The notes: a model not told the origin generated them from the sequence alone. A DNA stretch of 64,000 nt from Bradyrhizobium zhengyangense (GCF_022012435.1 NZ_JAKLUA010000003.1:1-64000); one strand, 5' to 3'. Positions 18,379 to 27,041 are shown, counted from the first letter of the stretch. Program-made: numbers and translations.

Positions 18379-20106
18379 TCACCCCCGCGCCATCGCCCGC
18401 TTCGCCACCGCAAGCCCCATCAGCACGAAGGCCGACGTCACCTCGGGTCCCCCGACCAGAATCCGCGTCGGGGTCTTCATCTTGTTCCATTCATAGGCGC
18501 GGAACGGGCCGCGGCGGCCGCCCTCGCCGATGGCGTTGACGATCACGGTCAGCGCCGGCGCGAAGGCGCGCGGATCGGCGCCGAGATGGCCGAGCGCAAT
18601 CAGCGCCAGCGCCGCGTCGAATACGTTCATCTCCGCGGCCATCAGCTCGCCCTTGACGTAGGAGAGCACGCGATGGCGGATGAAGTCGAAATCGCCGGCG
18701 GGGTCGATTGCGGCCTGGGCTGCCAGCGGCAGCGCCAGGAAGGCCGCATAGCAGCGGCCGAAATAGGCGCTGTAGAGTTCCGGCAGATAATAGATATGCG
18801 AGCGCGGATTGGTGAAGGCCCCGCTGGCCGCCAGCCGCTTCTGGAAACCGATGATCCGGTGCACGGTGGCGAGCCGCGTCGGCGTCTCCAGAATCTTCCA
18901 GCGTGCCAGATTGCGAAAGCTCACCTCGAGAATGTCGAGATTGAGCGTCGGGTCGAGATCGTTGCCATAGGGCCGCTCGCCTTTGAGGTTGTCGATCCAG
19001 GTCGCGACGCCGCCTTCGTAGTCGAGATGATCGTTGAGCGGAACCGTCACGCGCGGCTCGTTGACGCCGGCCTGCACCTGATAGCCCGCGTAGAAGTCGA
19101 GCAGTGGCTGGTCGATGATCTCGTCAAGACAGCCGGCCTGCGTTGCGGCCGAGATCGAGCAGGCGGTGGTGTCGCAGTCCGGCACGTAGACGCCGAAGCC
19201 GAGGTCCTGCTTGATCTGGGCGAAATAGCGGGAGAAGCGCGGATGCGGCGCCGGCGCGAGCGCCGTGATGACGTTGAAGCGCGCGCCATCTGCGCCCTGT
19301 ACTTCCTCGCGGCTGATATTGACGCAGAAATCGACCATGTCGGCGATGGCGCGCTCGGCGGCTGTCTTGTCTGTTGGCGAAGCCAGCCCGGTCTCGACAT
19401 AACTGAGCAGCGCCTCGATGAAGAACGCGTCGTAATAGGCCGAGCGGTGGCGGATCTGCACCGGCTCCCACATCGGCTCGGCGATGCCGGCCCAGGGCGG
19501 ATTGACCACGGCGCGCGCAGGCGAGCGCGCGATGAAGACGCGGGCGAGGTTGAACAGCAGCGATGAGTTCTTGTAGCCACGCGCGTTCAGGCCCGCGAGC
19601 GCCATGATCAGCTCGCGCCCTTTGAAATCGGGATCGCCGATCAGGTTGAATGCGGCATAGGTCGGCAGGAAACCGTTCTTGCGGTAGGAGCCGAGCAGAT
19701 GCTGCGCGCAGTCGCGGATGACGCCGTCGATCTGCGCCTGCGGGGGAGCCGAGCCGGTGAGCATCGCCGGCGGCGGCTTGGGATGGTCGAGCGCGATGGT
19801 GTCGACGAGCTCGGCCACGGGCTGGCCAACTGCGGCCCAGTCGGGCTCGGCATCGTCGCGGGCGCGGACCAAAGCCTCGCGCAGCCGGGCGAGCTTCGCC
19901 TCGTCGCGCAGTTCGGGCAGGCCGCCACGGCGCAGCAGCAGGCGCAGCGCGGGATTGCCGAGCGCGGTCTTGTAGAATTTCGCCAGATGCGGATCGCCGC
20001 TGGTCTGGCCTGACAATACGGGATCGCAGACGTCGTAAAGCGAAGGGCCGTCCTTCCGCGCGGTCAACGCCCGGCAGGCGGCGCCGGCAAAATAATGAAA
20101 GCTCAT
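18379..20106 (-). CDS. Unrecognised protein, possible alpha/alpha-toroid (terpene cyclase-like) fold
   Basis: I cannot assign a named family with confidence. The 575-residue protein is helical throughout. The stretch VYVPDCDTTACSISAATQAG resembles the DxDDTA motif of class II terpene cyclases and prenyltransferase-like barrels. Further on, GGVATWIDNL followed by NDLDPTLNLDILEVSFRNL repeats the GGxxTW...DxTxN pattern of those toroids. No signal peptide or membrane segment is evident. I chose ATG 20106 because AGG lies six bases upstream and the residues before it look non-coding. A CRP-like palindrome lies 109-124 bp upstream. It is flanked by dispersed repeats and has no terpenoid genes next to it. 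Confidence 0.6.
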   Translation of the reverse strand: MSFHYFAGAACRALTARKDGPSLYDVCDPVLSGQTSGDPHLAKFYKTALGNPALRLLLRRGGLPELRDEAKLARLREALVRARDDAEPDWAAVGQPVAELVDTIALDHPKPPPAMLTGSAPPQAQIDGVIRDCAQHLLGSYRKNGFLPTYAAFNLIGDPDFKGRELIMALAGLNARGYKNSSLLFNLARVFIARSPARAVVNPPWAGIAEPMWEPVQIRHRSAYYDAFFIEALLSYVETGLASPTDKTAAERAIADMVDFCVNISREEVQGADGARFNVITALAPAPHPRFSRYFAQIKQDLGFGVYVPDCDTTACSISAATQAGCLDEIIDQPLLDFYAGYQVQAGVNEPRVTVPLNDHLDYEGGVATWIDNLKGERPYGNDLDPTLNLDILEVSFRNLARWKILETPTRLATVHRIIGFQKRLAASGAFTNPRSHIYYLPELYSAYFGRCYAAFLALPLAAQAAIDPAGDFDFIRHRVLSYVKGELMAAEMNVFDAALALIALGHLGADPRAFAPALTVIVNAIGEGGRRGPFRAYEWNKMKTPTRILVGGPEVTSAFVLMGLAVAKRAMARG

Positions 20107-20528
20107 GAAATACCTGGTCGCGGGGCCTTGGTCGGGGACGGCCGGTGCGCTCCCATCTGCGCACCACCCCTGCAAGTGTTTGAAAAAGCTACCCGGATTC
20201 GCAGGAAATACAAATGTGATGGGAGTCACGGAAAAAGTCGGCACGCGGGCTGCATGATCGGAGCCCGGAAGGCTACGGGGATACCAAAAACGAAGGAGAC
20301 GAGAGCAAGAAATTTACTTGCTATTTCAGTAGCTTGGCTCAAATTTTGGGCAATCTATTGCAGGGCACACTATATGCCGTTAAAGGTTTGTTTGGTGCGG
20401 CGCCGCAAATTGCGCGCAATTCGGGGGCACTCCCCCGGCCGATCCCTCAAACCTAAAGACGCCATCGCGCTACTCAACCAGTGTGCGCGCGCTTGGCAGG
20501 TCTTTGGCACTGACAGGAATGAACCGAG
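20107..20528. other. Divergent intergenic region, AT-richer than surroundings
   Basis: These 422 bases separate the cyclase-like gene (minus) from the first caspase-fold gene (plus). I see no coding signal. The region holds the CRP-like site at 20215-20230. Around 20300-20390 is an AT-rich stretch with TTGGGC and TATATG-like hexamers that could serve the plus-strand gene. The promoter placement is a guess. Confidence 0.5.
20215..20230. promoter_or_regulatory. CRP-like binding site (TGTGA-N6-TCACg)
   Basis: TGTGA at 20215-20219 and TCACG at 20226-20230 are separated by six bases. Nine of ten core positions match the CRP consensus. It is 116 bp (centre) upstream of the start of the cyclase-like gene on the minus strand. 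Confidence 0.5.
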
Positions 20529-21374
20529 ATGAATGTAAGGCAGCTCGACATTTCCCGACGTTCGATTGCGCTCGCCGCGGCCCTCATCGGCACCGTGTCG
20601 CTGGCGATCGGCGCCCATGCTGCCCTCAACATGCGTGCGCTCGACGCCGCCAAGGCCGTTTCGACCGAGGTCACGGGCTCGGTCGGCCAGACCTCGCGTC
20701 TCGCGCTCGTCATCGGCAATGGTCATTATCCCGACGCCAGCGCGCCGCTGACGCAGTCGATCAACGACGCGCGCGCGCTGTCCTCCAGCTTGCGCAAGAA
20801 CGGTTTTGACGTCGACATGGTGGAAGACGCCAGCAAGGACGACATGATCCGCGCCGTCAACCGCCTGAAGTCCCGGATCAAGCGCGACACCACCGTCATG
20901 CTGTTCTTCGGCGGCTATGGCGTGCAGGCTGGCCGCGAGAGCTACATGCTGCCCGTCGATGCCGTGATCTGGAAGGAAAGCGACGTCCGCCGCCAGGGCG
21001 TCTCGATCGAGGGCGTGCTCGAGATGATGAAGGAGCAGGGCGCCAAGGCCAAGCTCGTCGTGGTCGATGCCTCGCGCCGCAATCCTTACGAGCGCCGCTT
21101 CCGGTCCTATTCGCATGGTCTCGCGCCGATCGGCACGCCCGACAACGCGCTGATCCTGTCGTCCGCTTCGCCCGGCAAGGTCGTCGACGATGGCAAGGGC
21201 GAGCACTCGACGCTGGTCACCGAGCTGCTCAACAACCTCAATGCGCAGGGCACCGCCGAAGGCGTCTTCAACAAGACCCGCGTCGCCATCGCCCGCGCCT
21301 CCGAAGGCGATCAGGTCCCGACCGTGTCGTCCTCGCTGCTCGAGGACGTGCATTTCGACCAGGCCGGCGGCTAG
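20529..21374 (+). CDS. Exported caspase-fold (peptidase C14-like) protein with altered dyad
   Basis: The 281-residue protein has an N-terminal hydrophobic export signal (about 11-32) and then a caspase-like p20 domain: SRLALVIGNGHYPDA at 56-70 and INDARALSSSLRKNGFDV. In active members the histidine follows SG or GG and the cysteine sits in DACR. Here they read FFGGYGVQ (Y130) and VVDASRRNPYERR (S182), so both catalytic residues are replaced by Tyr and Ser. It may be a binding or scaffold protein, or a Tyr/Ser variant like those described in some cyanobacterial orthocaspases. A paralogue with the same replacements (Phe/Ser) is at 48743-50281. An efflux-adaptor gene is convergent downstream. 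Confidence 0.88.
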   Translation: MNVRQLDISRRSIALAAALIGTVSLAIGAHAALNMRALDAAKAVSTEVTGSVGQTSRLALVIGNGHYPDASAPLTQSINDARALSSSLRKNGFDVDMVEDASKDDMIRAVNRLKSRIKRDTTVMLFFGGYGVQAGRESYMLPVDAVIWKESDVRRQGVSIEGVLEMMKEQGAKAKLVVVDASRRNPYERRFRSYSHGLAPIGTPDNALILSSASPGKVVDDGKGEHSTLVTELLNNLNAQGTAEGVFNKTRVAIARASEGDQVPTVSSSLLEDVHFDQAGG

Positions 21375-21410
21375 TTATTTAGCGACGAACGTAGCTACGT
21401 AGTAAGCTCT

Positions 21411-21503
21411 CGTAGGGTGGGCAAAGGCGCAAAGCGCCGTGCCCACCACCCTTCCGATATTCGCGAGAAAGACGTGGGCACGCTTCGCTTTGCCCACCCT
21501 ACG
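21411..21503. repeat. Long palindromic dispersed repeat
   Basis: The arms CGTAGGGTGGGCAAAG and CTTTGCCCACCCTACG are perfect 16-base complements, with an inner GTGCCCACC/GTGGGCAC pair. It is the same family as 18260-18353 and lies between the convergent caspase-fold and adaptor genes. Confidence 0.85.
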
Positions 21504-21532
21504 GCAGCGTGCCTGGGGACGTCTGCCTCTTC

Positions 21533-21567
21533 ATCATCATTGCTTCGCTGCGCTCGCAATGATGGAT
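21533..21567. repeat. Short palindromic repeat
   Basis: CATCATTGC and GCAATGATG flank TTCGCTGCGCTC. The core TTGCTTCGCTGCGCTCGCAA is shared with the longer repeat at 59134-59220. Confidence 0.65.
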
Positions 21568-21577
21568 GACGCGCGAG

Positions 21578-22468
21578 CTACTTCGCAGCTTCCGCGGCCA
21601 TCACCGGCCGCACGGGATCGCCTTCGCGCAGAAGCGCGCCGGCGCGGGCGACGACGATGTCGCCTTCGTTCAATCCATCGCGGACTTCGATATTGCCACC
21701 CGACATCAGACCGATCTCGACGCGCTTGGTCTCGACGCGGTTGCGGCGGATCACCTGCACCACGGTGCCGGCGGACGAGTATTGCACCGCTGTCAGCGGC
21801 ACCGCGACATTGCAGCTCTGCCCGGTCTTGATCAGCGCGCGTCCGCTCGCATTCAGCAGCAGCCGCTTCTGCGGGGAGGAGATGCCGATATAGACCATGC
21901 CCTGCTGGATGTTCGGCTCGACGGTCGGCCCGATGCGGCGCACCTTGCCGTCGATATCGCCGGCACCGGCAATGCGCACGGTGACAGGCTGGCTGACCGC
22001 GAGCTTGCGCACGTCGTTGGTCGCGACCAGGGCGACGAGATCATATTCGCTGCGCGCCACGATCGTGAACAGCGCCTCGCCCTTGGCCGAGGCGAGGTTG
22101 CCGATCTGCGCGGTCGAGGTGGCAATGATGCCTGCCACGGGCGCGGTGATCTGAAGCGTGCCGCCTTCGGGGAGCGCCAGCCGCGCCAGCACCTGGCCGG
22201 CCGTCGTGGTATCGCCGGCCTCGGCCAGCACCTCCGTCACCTTCAGCCCCGGACGCTCGGGCCGAACCGAGGTCTCCTCGCGCGCGATGATCGAGCCGGT
22301 GGCCTCGACGATGTCGGAGAAACAGGATTTGGCCGCCTTCAACACGGTGACCGCCGGCCCCTTGGGCGCGTCGTCATCAGCCGCGCGCACGGGCTGGGCG
22401 GAGAGCAGCGCCAGTCCGGCAAGGGCAATGAAAGTCTGGGACAGGGAACGCGCAGGCAATGAACGCAT
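21578..22468 (-). CDS. Periplasmic efflux adaptor (HlyD/RND MFP-like), no pump gene adjacent
   Basis: The 296-residue protein has a signal peptide (ending SAQPVRA) and a membrane-fusion-protein body: a lipoyl-like hairpin with EVLAEAGDTTTAGQVLARL, a TAPVAGIIATST strand and beta-barrel and membrane-proximal segments ending IEVRDGLNEGDIVVARAGALL. Adaptors join inner-membrane transporters to outer-membrane channels, but no transporter lies beside this one. It shares the N-terminal CFSDIVEATG motif and the C-terminal SCNVAVPLTAVQ motif with the adaptor at 46859-47788, so the two are paralogues. Coiled-coil hairpin is very short. Confidence 0.85.
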   Translation of the reverse strand: MRSLPARSLSQTFIALAGLALLSAQPVRAADDDAPKGPAVTVLKAAKSCFSDIVEATGSIIAREETSVRPERPGLKVTEVLAEAGDTTTAGQVLARLALPEGGTLQITAPVAGIIATSTAQIGNLASAKGEALFTIVARSEYDLVALVATNDVRKLAVSQPVTVRIAGAGDIDGKVRRIGPTVEPNIQQGMVYIGISSPQKRLLLNASGRALIKTGQSCNVAVPLTAVQYSSAGTVVQVIRRNRVETKRVEIGLMSGGNIEVRDGLNEGDIVVARAGALLREGDPVRPVMAAEAAK

Positions 22469-22665
22469 CGGTCATTCCGGTTGGCCGCAAGGCTCTAGGC
22501 GATGAGGCCTTCATCGATAGCAGAAGCGATGGCGGCGGGCCATGGGCTGACTGGATGAGAAATGCCGCAGCGCAGGCGGCGCGATGCCGCCTGTTGAATT
22601 AGTCGCTGCACGAGCGAAGAGGTTCGCGATTCCCCTGCCCTCCAGGGGAGGGCCAGAAAGCCCGC

Positions 22666-23808
22666 TCACTTCAACGCCAAAAACTCCACCCAGTTCGGCT
22701 TCTTGCCGGTGGTGTAGGACTTCAGCTTGCTGAGCGCGCCGGTGGCCTGATCGATGGCGTAGACCGTCATGCCGTCCGAGAGCTCGCCGACCGCGGCGAG
22801 GTAGCGGCCGGTCGGATCGATGTTGAAGCCGCGCGGCTGCTTCTCGGTCGGCACGCTGCCGACCGTGGTCAGCTTCCCGTTCGTTCCATCCACCTTGTAG
22901 GCGGTGAGCGTGTTGGTGGTGCGCTCGGAGGCGTAGAGGAAGCGGCCATCAGGGGTGATGTGAATGTCGGCGGCCCAAGGCTTTTGACCAGAGTCCTTTC
23001 CGGTGAAACCTTCCGGCAGCGTGGTCGTGCGCTGGATCTCGCTCCAGGCCCCGCTCTTGGCTTCATAGCCGTACGCCGCGACGTCGCCGTTCAGCTCGTG
23101 GATGAGATAGACGAACCTACCATCAGGGTGGAACACGAAGTGCCGCGGCCCGGATTTCTCCGGCGTTTTGACAGCAGGCTGATCGCTCGGCGTCAGCGTG
23201 CCGGCGCTGGCATCGAACGCAAAGCGCAGAACCTGGTCCGAACCGAGATTGGTCGCGAACACAAAACGGTTGTCGGGCGAGGGCAGGAAGGCATGCGCGT
23301 TCAGTCCGGTCGGGATCACCTGCTTCGGCTCGCCGACGACGCCGTTCGCGGCAAGCGGATTCAGCGCGACCTTGTTGCCACCATAGGAAGCGCTGAACAA
23401 CACCTTGCCGCCGCGGTCGATGGCGATGTTGGCCATGCTGTCGGCAAGCGGCCCGTTGCCGATATGGCTGAGCTGGCCCGTCTTCTGGTCGATCGCAAAG
23501 CTCACGGCCTGGAACGGCTGCGAACGGACGCCCGCGATCAGCACGCGATGGTCGGGCGTGATCGCGAGCGGCGTCGAGGCGCCGGGCTTTTCGACGCCCG
23601 CGAAGGCGGCGGTCTGCACCGGCGTCATCTCGCCGTTCTCGGCGATCTTGAACACGCTGATGTCGTTGCTGTCGGCATTGCCGACATAGGCGAAAGTTTC
23701 GGCCATGCCGGCACGGGCTCCCAAGACGAGGGCAAGAGAGGTGACAAGAGTGGTGGCGATCGCAGCGCGCGGCGATTTCGATGTGATTTGGCGTGTTGGT
23801 TTGATCAA
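22666..23808 (-). CDS. Exported lactonase-family beta-propeller (6-phosphogluconolactonase-like)
   Basis: The 380-residue protein has a signal sequence (TTLVTSLALVLGARAGMA) followed by a seven-bladed propeller of the lactonase (YbhE-type) family. Repeats such as FAYVGNADSNDISVFKI, GPRHFVFHPDGRFVYLIHEL and ADIHITPDGRFLYASERTTN are typical. The family includes cytoplasmic 6-phosphogluconolactonase, but export makes a sugar-lactone or cyclic carboxylate substrate in the periplasm more likely. The start is an unusual TTG at 23806-23808, chosen because AGGAGG lies six bases before it; no ATG fits. Confidence 0.87.
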   Translation of the reverse strand: MIKPTRQITSKSPRAAIATTLVTSLALVLGARAGMAETFAYVGNADSNDISVFKIAENGEMTPVQTAAFAGVEKPGASTPLAITPDHRVLIAGVRSQPFQAVSFAIDQKTGQLSHIGNGPLADSMANIAIDRGGKVLFSASYGGNKVALNPLAANGVVGEPKQVIPTGLNAHAFLPSPDNRFVFATNLGSDQVLRFAFDASAGTLTPSDQPAVKTPEKSGPRHFVFHPDGRFVYLIHELNGDVAAYGYEAKSGAWSEIQRTTTLPEGFTGKDSGQKPWAADIHITPDGRFLYASERTTNTLTAYKVDGTNGKLTTVGSVPTEKQPRGFNIDPTGRYLAAVGELSDGMTVYAIDQATGALSKLKSYTTGKKPNWVEFLALK

Positions 23809-23932
23809 GGGCGTCCTCCTGCCGGTGTGGCGTTGTTGTTTTGCGGCAGAGGATAGCGGCTCGTATTGCCCGGCACCAAAATCCAGATGGGATTGATCGA
23901 TGCCTAAATTGTATCGTTTCCTCTTCCCGCCG

Positions 23933-24070
23933 CTAGCGCACCGACGCCGTCAGGTCGCGCGAGGGCAGATGCGGGCCGGCCACATGGTCGGGCGGCCCGA
24001 GCACGCTCCACACGGCGATCGCCACAATGGCGGAGGTCAGGATGGTCCAGGCGACGAGTTGCTTCCGCAT
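23933..24070 (-). CDS. Very small single-span membrane protein (45 residues)
   Basis: The product starts MRKQLVAWTILTSAIVAIAV and continues with WSVLGPPDHV before a polar tail ending LTASVR. Residues about 6-25 form one membrane helix, with an Arg/Lys pair before it. About nine of ten third codon positions are G or C, as in neighbouring genes. A perfect CRP-like palindrome is centred 77 bp upstream. Function unknown; too short for routine calling. Confidence 0.55.
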   Translation of the reverse strand: MRKQLVAWTILTSAIVAIAVWSVLGPPDHVAGPHLPSRDLTASVR

Positions 24071-24136
24071 CAGGCCAAATCCGTCGGGTCGAAGGATCGG
24101 TGCACGCTGGCCATCGTGCACCGCAAAAAGCGACCC

Positions 24137-24158
24137 GGCTGTGAACTCGTTCACAGCC
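24137..24158. promoter_or_regulatory. Perfect CRP-like palindrome (TGTGA-N6-TCACA)
   Basis: The arms GGCTGTGA and TCACAGCC are perfect eight-base complements around ACTCGT, so the core matches the CRP consensus at all ten positions. It lies between the divergent small genes starting at 24070 (minus) and 24214 (plus), centred 77 and 66 bp from their start codons. Confidence 0.6.
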
Positions 24159-24213
24159 ACATGGCGCGCGAGCAAAATTACGAACCATTGCCGGCGGTGT
24201 GCATTGATCCGGC

Positions 24214-24396
24214 ATGCCCCGCGAAAACGACCTCGAAGGCAAGCCCGACATGGGCGGCAAGCACGGCGGCCAAGCTGGCCAGCCCAAGCCGCCGTCGCGT
24301 CCGCGCGAAGGCGGGCACGATGAAGATGTCGTGGCAAAGCGCCACACCGATCAAACCGGCCGCAAGGTCTCGCCGACCAACACACGAAAGCGCTAA
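24214..24396 (+). CDS. Small hydrophilic protein (60 residues), hypothetical
   Basis: The product is polar and charged, with Gly/Pro-rich stretches such as MGGKHGGQAGQPKPP, and ends SPTNTRKR. It looks disordered and has no cysteine or membrane span. Most third codon positions are G or C. The ATG is 66 bp from a perfect CRP-like palindrome, but no strong ribosome-binding site precedes it. A minus-strand frame also runs through here, and I prefer the plus strand because of the palindrome and codon pattern. Confidence 0.4.
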   Translation: MPRENDLEGKPDMGGKHGGQAGQPKPPSRPREGGHDEDVVAKRHTDQTGRKVSPTNTRKR

Positions 24397-24527
24397 GCTT
24401 TGCCTGCTATTGCTTAAGTCGCAGGCCCCGGCCACGCGAATCGTCAGGGAACGGCAGTCCCTTCGCGCCGTTACCCCGGTCCCGCAAGCCGAGGACATAA
24501 CGGAGGCTGGCAAAACGGAGGCTGGAA

Positions 24528-24644
24528 GTGTTTTGGATCTATTGGGACACCGCCTGGTCGCTGATCATCAGCGGCATCATGTTCACCACGATCGTGACCC
24601 ACCCGGACGCCGAGTTCGCCGAGATCCGCGCCGGACGACAGTGA
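24528..24644 (+). CDS. Very small membrane protein (38 residues), GTG start
   Basis: Translation from GTG 24528 gives MFWIYWDTAWSLIISGIMFT and then TIVTHPDAEFAEIRAGRQ. The first 24 residues form one aromatic-rich membrane helix, followed by a short acidic/basic tail. GGAGG ends six bases before the GTG, which is a strong ribosome-binding site. The gene ends about 160 bp before the chemoreceptor start. I do not know a family. It resembles other tiny membrane subunits that stabilise larger complexes, but the partner is unknown. Confidence 0.6.
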   Translation: MFWIYWDTAWSLIISGIMFTTIVTHPDAEFAEIRAGRQ

Positions 24645-24801
24645 CAGTCCAGGCGCAATAGCCTGACGACGGTCTGAAACATCCATCTGCGCGGGTGCCA
24701 TTCGACTCGCCTCGCGCGTGGACGCCCTTGGTGAACCAAATCTTAGGGGCAGCGCGGTACTTTTCTGCATCTTTTTCCGATTCAGAGACCCGGCGCTCCC
24801 T

Positions 24802-26901
24802 ATGGCATTGTTCGGCAATCCTTCCATTCGTTCTGTTCTCGGCGCCATCATCGGCGTCCTCGGCCTGTTCCTGGTCGGGCAGCTCGCAACCGGGCTGCTC
24901 GGTGCGGTTGAGCGCAACGGCGCGGCGCAGAAGGTCGAGCGCTATGCCGGCACTGACCAGCAGCTCTTCACGGCCCTGCTCGGTTTCCGGATCGAGCGCG
25001 GCACTTTCCTGTCGGCGCTGGTCGCGGAAGAGCCGGCCAATGCCGCTGCCGATGACCGGATCGCATCCAACCGGCAATCGTCTGAAACGGCCTACAAGAG
25101 CGTGCTCGAACGGCTCAACGGCGTGGCCGATTCCCGCCTTGCCGGGGTCATGGGCAAGTTCGTTGCGCTCCATGATGCGCTGATGCCGCTGCGAACCAAG
25201 GCCGAATCTCTGATCCACCAGCCCAAAGCTGCGCGCGACACCAAGGCAGCCGACGAATTCAGGAAGACGGCGCAGGACTATCTCGACGCCATCCTCGCGC
25301 TCACCATTGAGCTGGAGAATGCGCTCAAGCTCACCGACCCCGTGGTCGATCATCTCCTCGGCGTCAAGCAGTCGGCCTGGGCCGCGCGCAATTTCGGCGG
25401 CCTCATCGCGATCCGTCTCGAGGCAGCGGGTGCCGCTGCAAAGCCCTGGACCGCCGCCGACATCGTCGGGGCGGCTGAGGATGCCGGCCGCGCCAAGCAG
25501 GCCTGGAGCCAGGTGCGGGATACCGCCAGCCGCACTGACGCCCCCGCAAGCCTCACTGACGTGATCGCGCGATCGAAGGCGGGCGATGCGGTTGCCATGG
25601 TCGAGCGCCAGCAGGGCCTCATCAAGGCGCTGAGCAACAACCAGACCATCGACATCAAGGGCGTCGAGCTTGCCAAGCTCAACACCGCCATTCTCAATTT
25701 CTATGTCGAGGCCGGTCAGGCGGCGCTGGCCGAAATGGTCGCCCGTGCCGGACAGCAGAAGACGGCTGCGATATGGAGCCTCGTCTTCAACGGCGCGATG
25801 ATGCTGGTCGCGCTCGCCATCACGGTGTTCGGCTTCATCCTGGTTCAAAGCCGCGTCAGCACGCCGATCCGGAAGCTGACGCAGGCGATGCGCAAGCTCG
25901 CCGAGCGCGACTATGCGATCGAGCTCGCAGGCATCGAGCGCGGCGATGAGATCGGCGAAATGTCGCGCGCCGTGTCGGTGTTCAAGGAGAACATGATCGC
26001 GGGCGACCGCCTCGGCGAGGAAAAGGCCGCCGAGCAGGCCAAGAAGGAGCGTCGCCAGTTTACCATCGACGGGCTGATCGAGCAGTTCGAAAAGACTGTC
26101 ACGGAATCGCTGCACACACTGGCCTCGGCCTCGGGCGAGCTGAATGCCACGGCGCAGTCGATGTCCTCGACCGCCGAGCAGGGCTCGTCCCAGGCGGCCT
26201 CGGTCGCGACCCTGTCGGGCGATGCCTCCTCCAACGTGCAGACGGTGGCTGCGGCGACGGAAGAGCTGTCGGCTTCGATCAGCGAGATCAGCCGCCAGGT
26301 CGCGGAATCCTCCAGCATAGCCGGCGCCGCTGCCAGCGAAGCCGATCGCACCAACACCGAGGTGCAGGCGCTGGCCGATGCCGCCCAACGCATCGGCGAT
26401 GTCGTCGCGCTGATCACGGGCATTGCCGAGCAGACCAATTTGCTGGCGCTCAACGCCACCATCGAGGCCGCGCGCGCCGGCGAAGCCGGTCGCGGCTTTG
26501 CGGTGGTCGCATCGGAAGTGAAGAACCTCGCCACGCAGACCGCGAAGGCGACGGAGGAAATCACCGGCCAGGTCGCCGCGATCCAGGGCGCCACCAAATT
26601 GTCGGTGACGGCGATCCAGTCGATCGGCACCACCATCCAGCGCGTCAACGAGATCGCAGCCGCGATCGCGGCGGCTGTCGAGGAGCAGGGCGCCGCGACG
26701 CGCGAGATCGCGCGCAACGTGCAGCAGGCCTCGCAAGGCACCAACGACGTCTCGCGGCATATCTCGGGCGTCTCGCAGGCGGCCGGGCAGACCGGCGCCG
26801 CCGCCGGCGAAGTGCTCGATTCCGCCAAGATGCTGGCGCGCCTGTCTGATGATCTCAAGCGCGACGTCGACCGCTTTGTCGGCGATCTCCGGGCGGCGTA
26901 G
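24802..26901 (+). CDS. Methyl-accepting chemotaxis protein
   Basis: The 699-residue receptor has a first membrane helix (about 12-32), a long helical periplasmic domain, a second helix (about 325-350), a HAMP domain ([20 protein letters not shown] and onward) and a signalling domain whose hairpin tip contains [19 protein letters not shown]. It should signal to CheA through CheW. The C-terminus ends RFVGDLRAA and lacks the NWETF-type CheR tether, so it depends on other receptors or on tether-free methylation. I chose ATG 24802 because the 28 residues before it would put a poor leader before the membrane helix. Confidence 0.93.
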   Translation: MALFGNPSIRSVLGAIIGVLGLFLVGQLATGLLGAVERNGAAQKVERYAGTDQQLFTALLGFRIERGTFLSALVAEEPANAAADDRIASNRQSSETAYKSVLERLNGVADSRLAGVMGKFVALHDALMPLRTKAESLIHQPKAARDTKAADEFRKTAQDYLDAILALTIELENALKLTDPVVDHLLGVKQSAWAARNFGGLIAIRLEAAGAAAKPWTAADIVGAAEDAGRAKQAWSQVRDTASRTDAPASLTDVIARSKAGDAVAMVERQQGLIKALSNNQTIDIKGVELAKLNTAILNFYVEAGQAALAEMVARAGQQKTAAIWSLVFNGAMMLVALAITVFGFILVQSRVSTPIRKLTQAMRKLAERDYAIELAGIERGDEIGEMSRAVSVFKENMIAGDRLGEEKAAEQAKKERRQFTIDGLIEQFEKTVTESLHTLASASGELNATAQSMSSTAEQGSSQAASVATLSGDASSNVQTVAAATEELSASISEISRQVAESSSIAGAAASEADRTNTEVQALADAAQRIGDVVALITGIAEQTNLLALNATIEAARAGEAGRGFAVVASEVKNLATQTAKATEEITGQVAAIQGATKLSVTAIQSIGTTIQRVNEIAAAIAAAVEEQGAATREIARNVQQASQGTNDVSRHISGVSQAAGQTGAAAGEVLDSAKMLARLSDDLKRDVDRFVGDLRAA

Positions 26902-27041
26902 GACGCTTCGTCCACGCTCGCCGTGCCCAAGCTCAGCCGCGGTTAACCACCGTTAACGGTTCCCGCGCTGAGGCCAAATCGCTTTGAAGTTTCTTAAATT
27001 TTGCTGGGTACCTCTCCCTGACAACTGATCCGGGGAAAGTA

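Noticed and set aside
24178..24513. Minus-strand frame with a hydrophobic centre opposite the small plus-strand gene
   Set aside because: It crosses the small plus-strand gene and its start region has no ribosome-binding site; the hydrophobic part may be a mirror of the polar plus frame.
24583..26760. Long minus-strand open frame (about 725 codons) across the chemoreceptor gene
   Set aside because: It is antisense to a clear MCP and its translation has no domain; it is a frame left open by high GC content.
26943..26956. TTAA-N6-TTAA resembling a CtrA site before the L,D-transpeptidase gene
   Set aside because: The spacer is six and not seven bases, and the GTTAAC copies could be chance. Not listed as a site.
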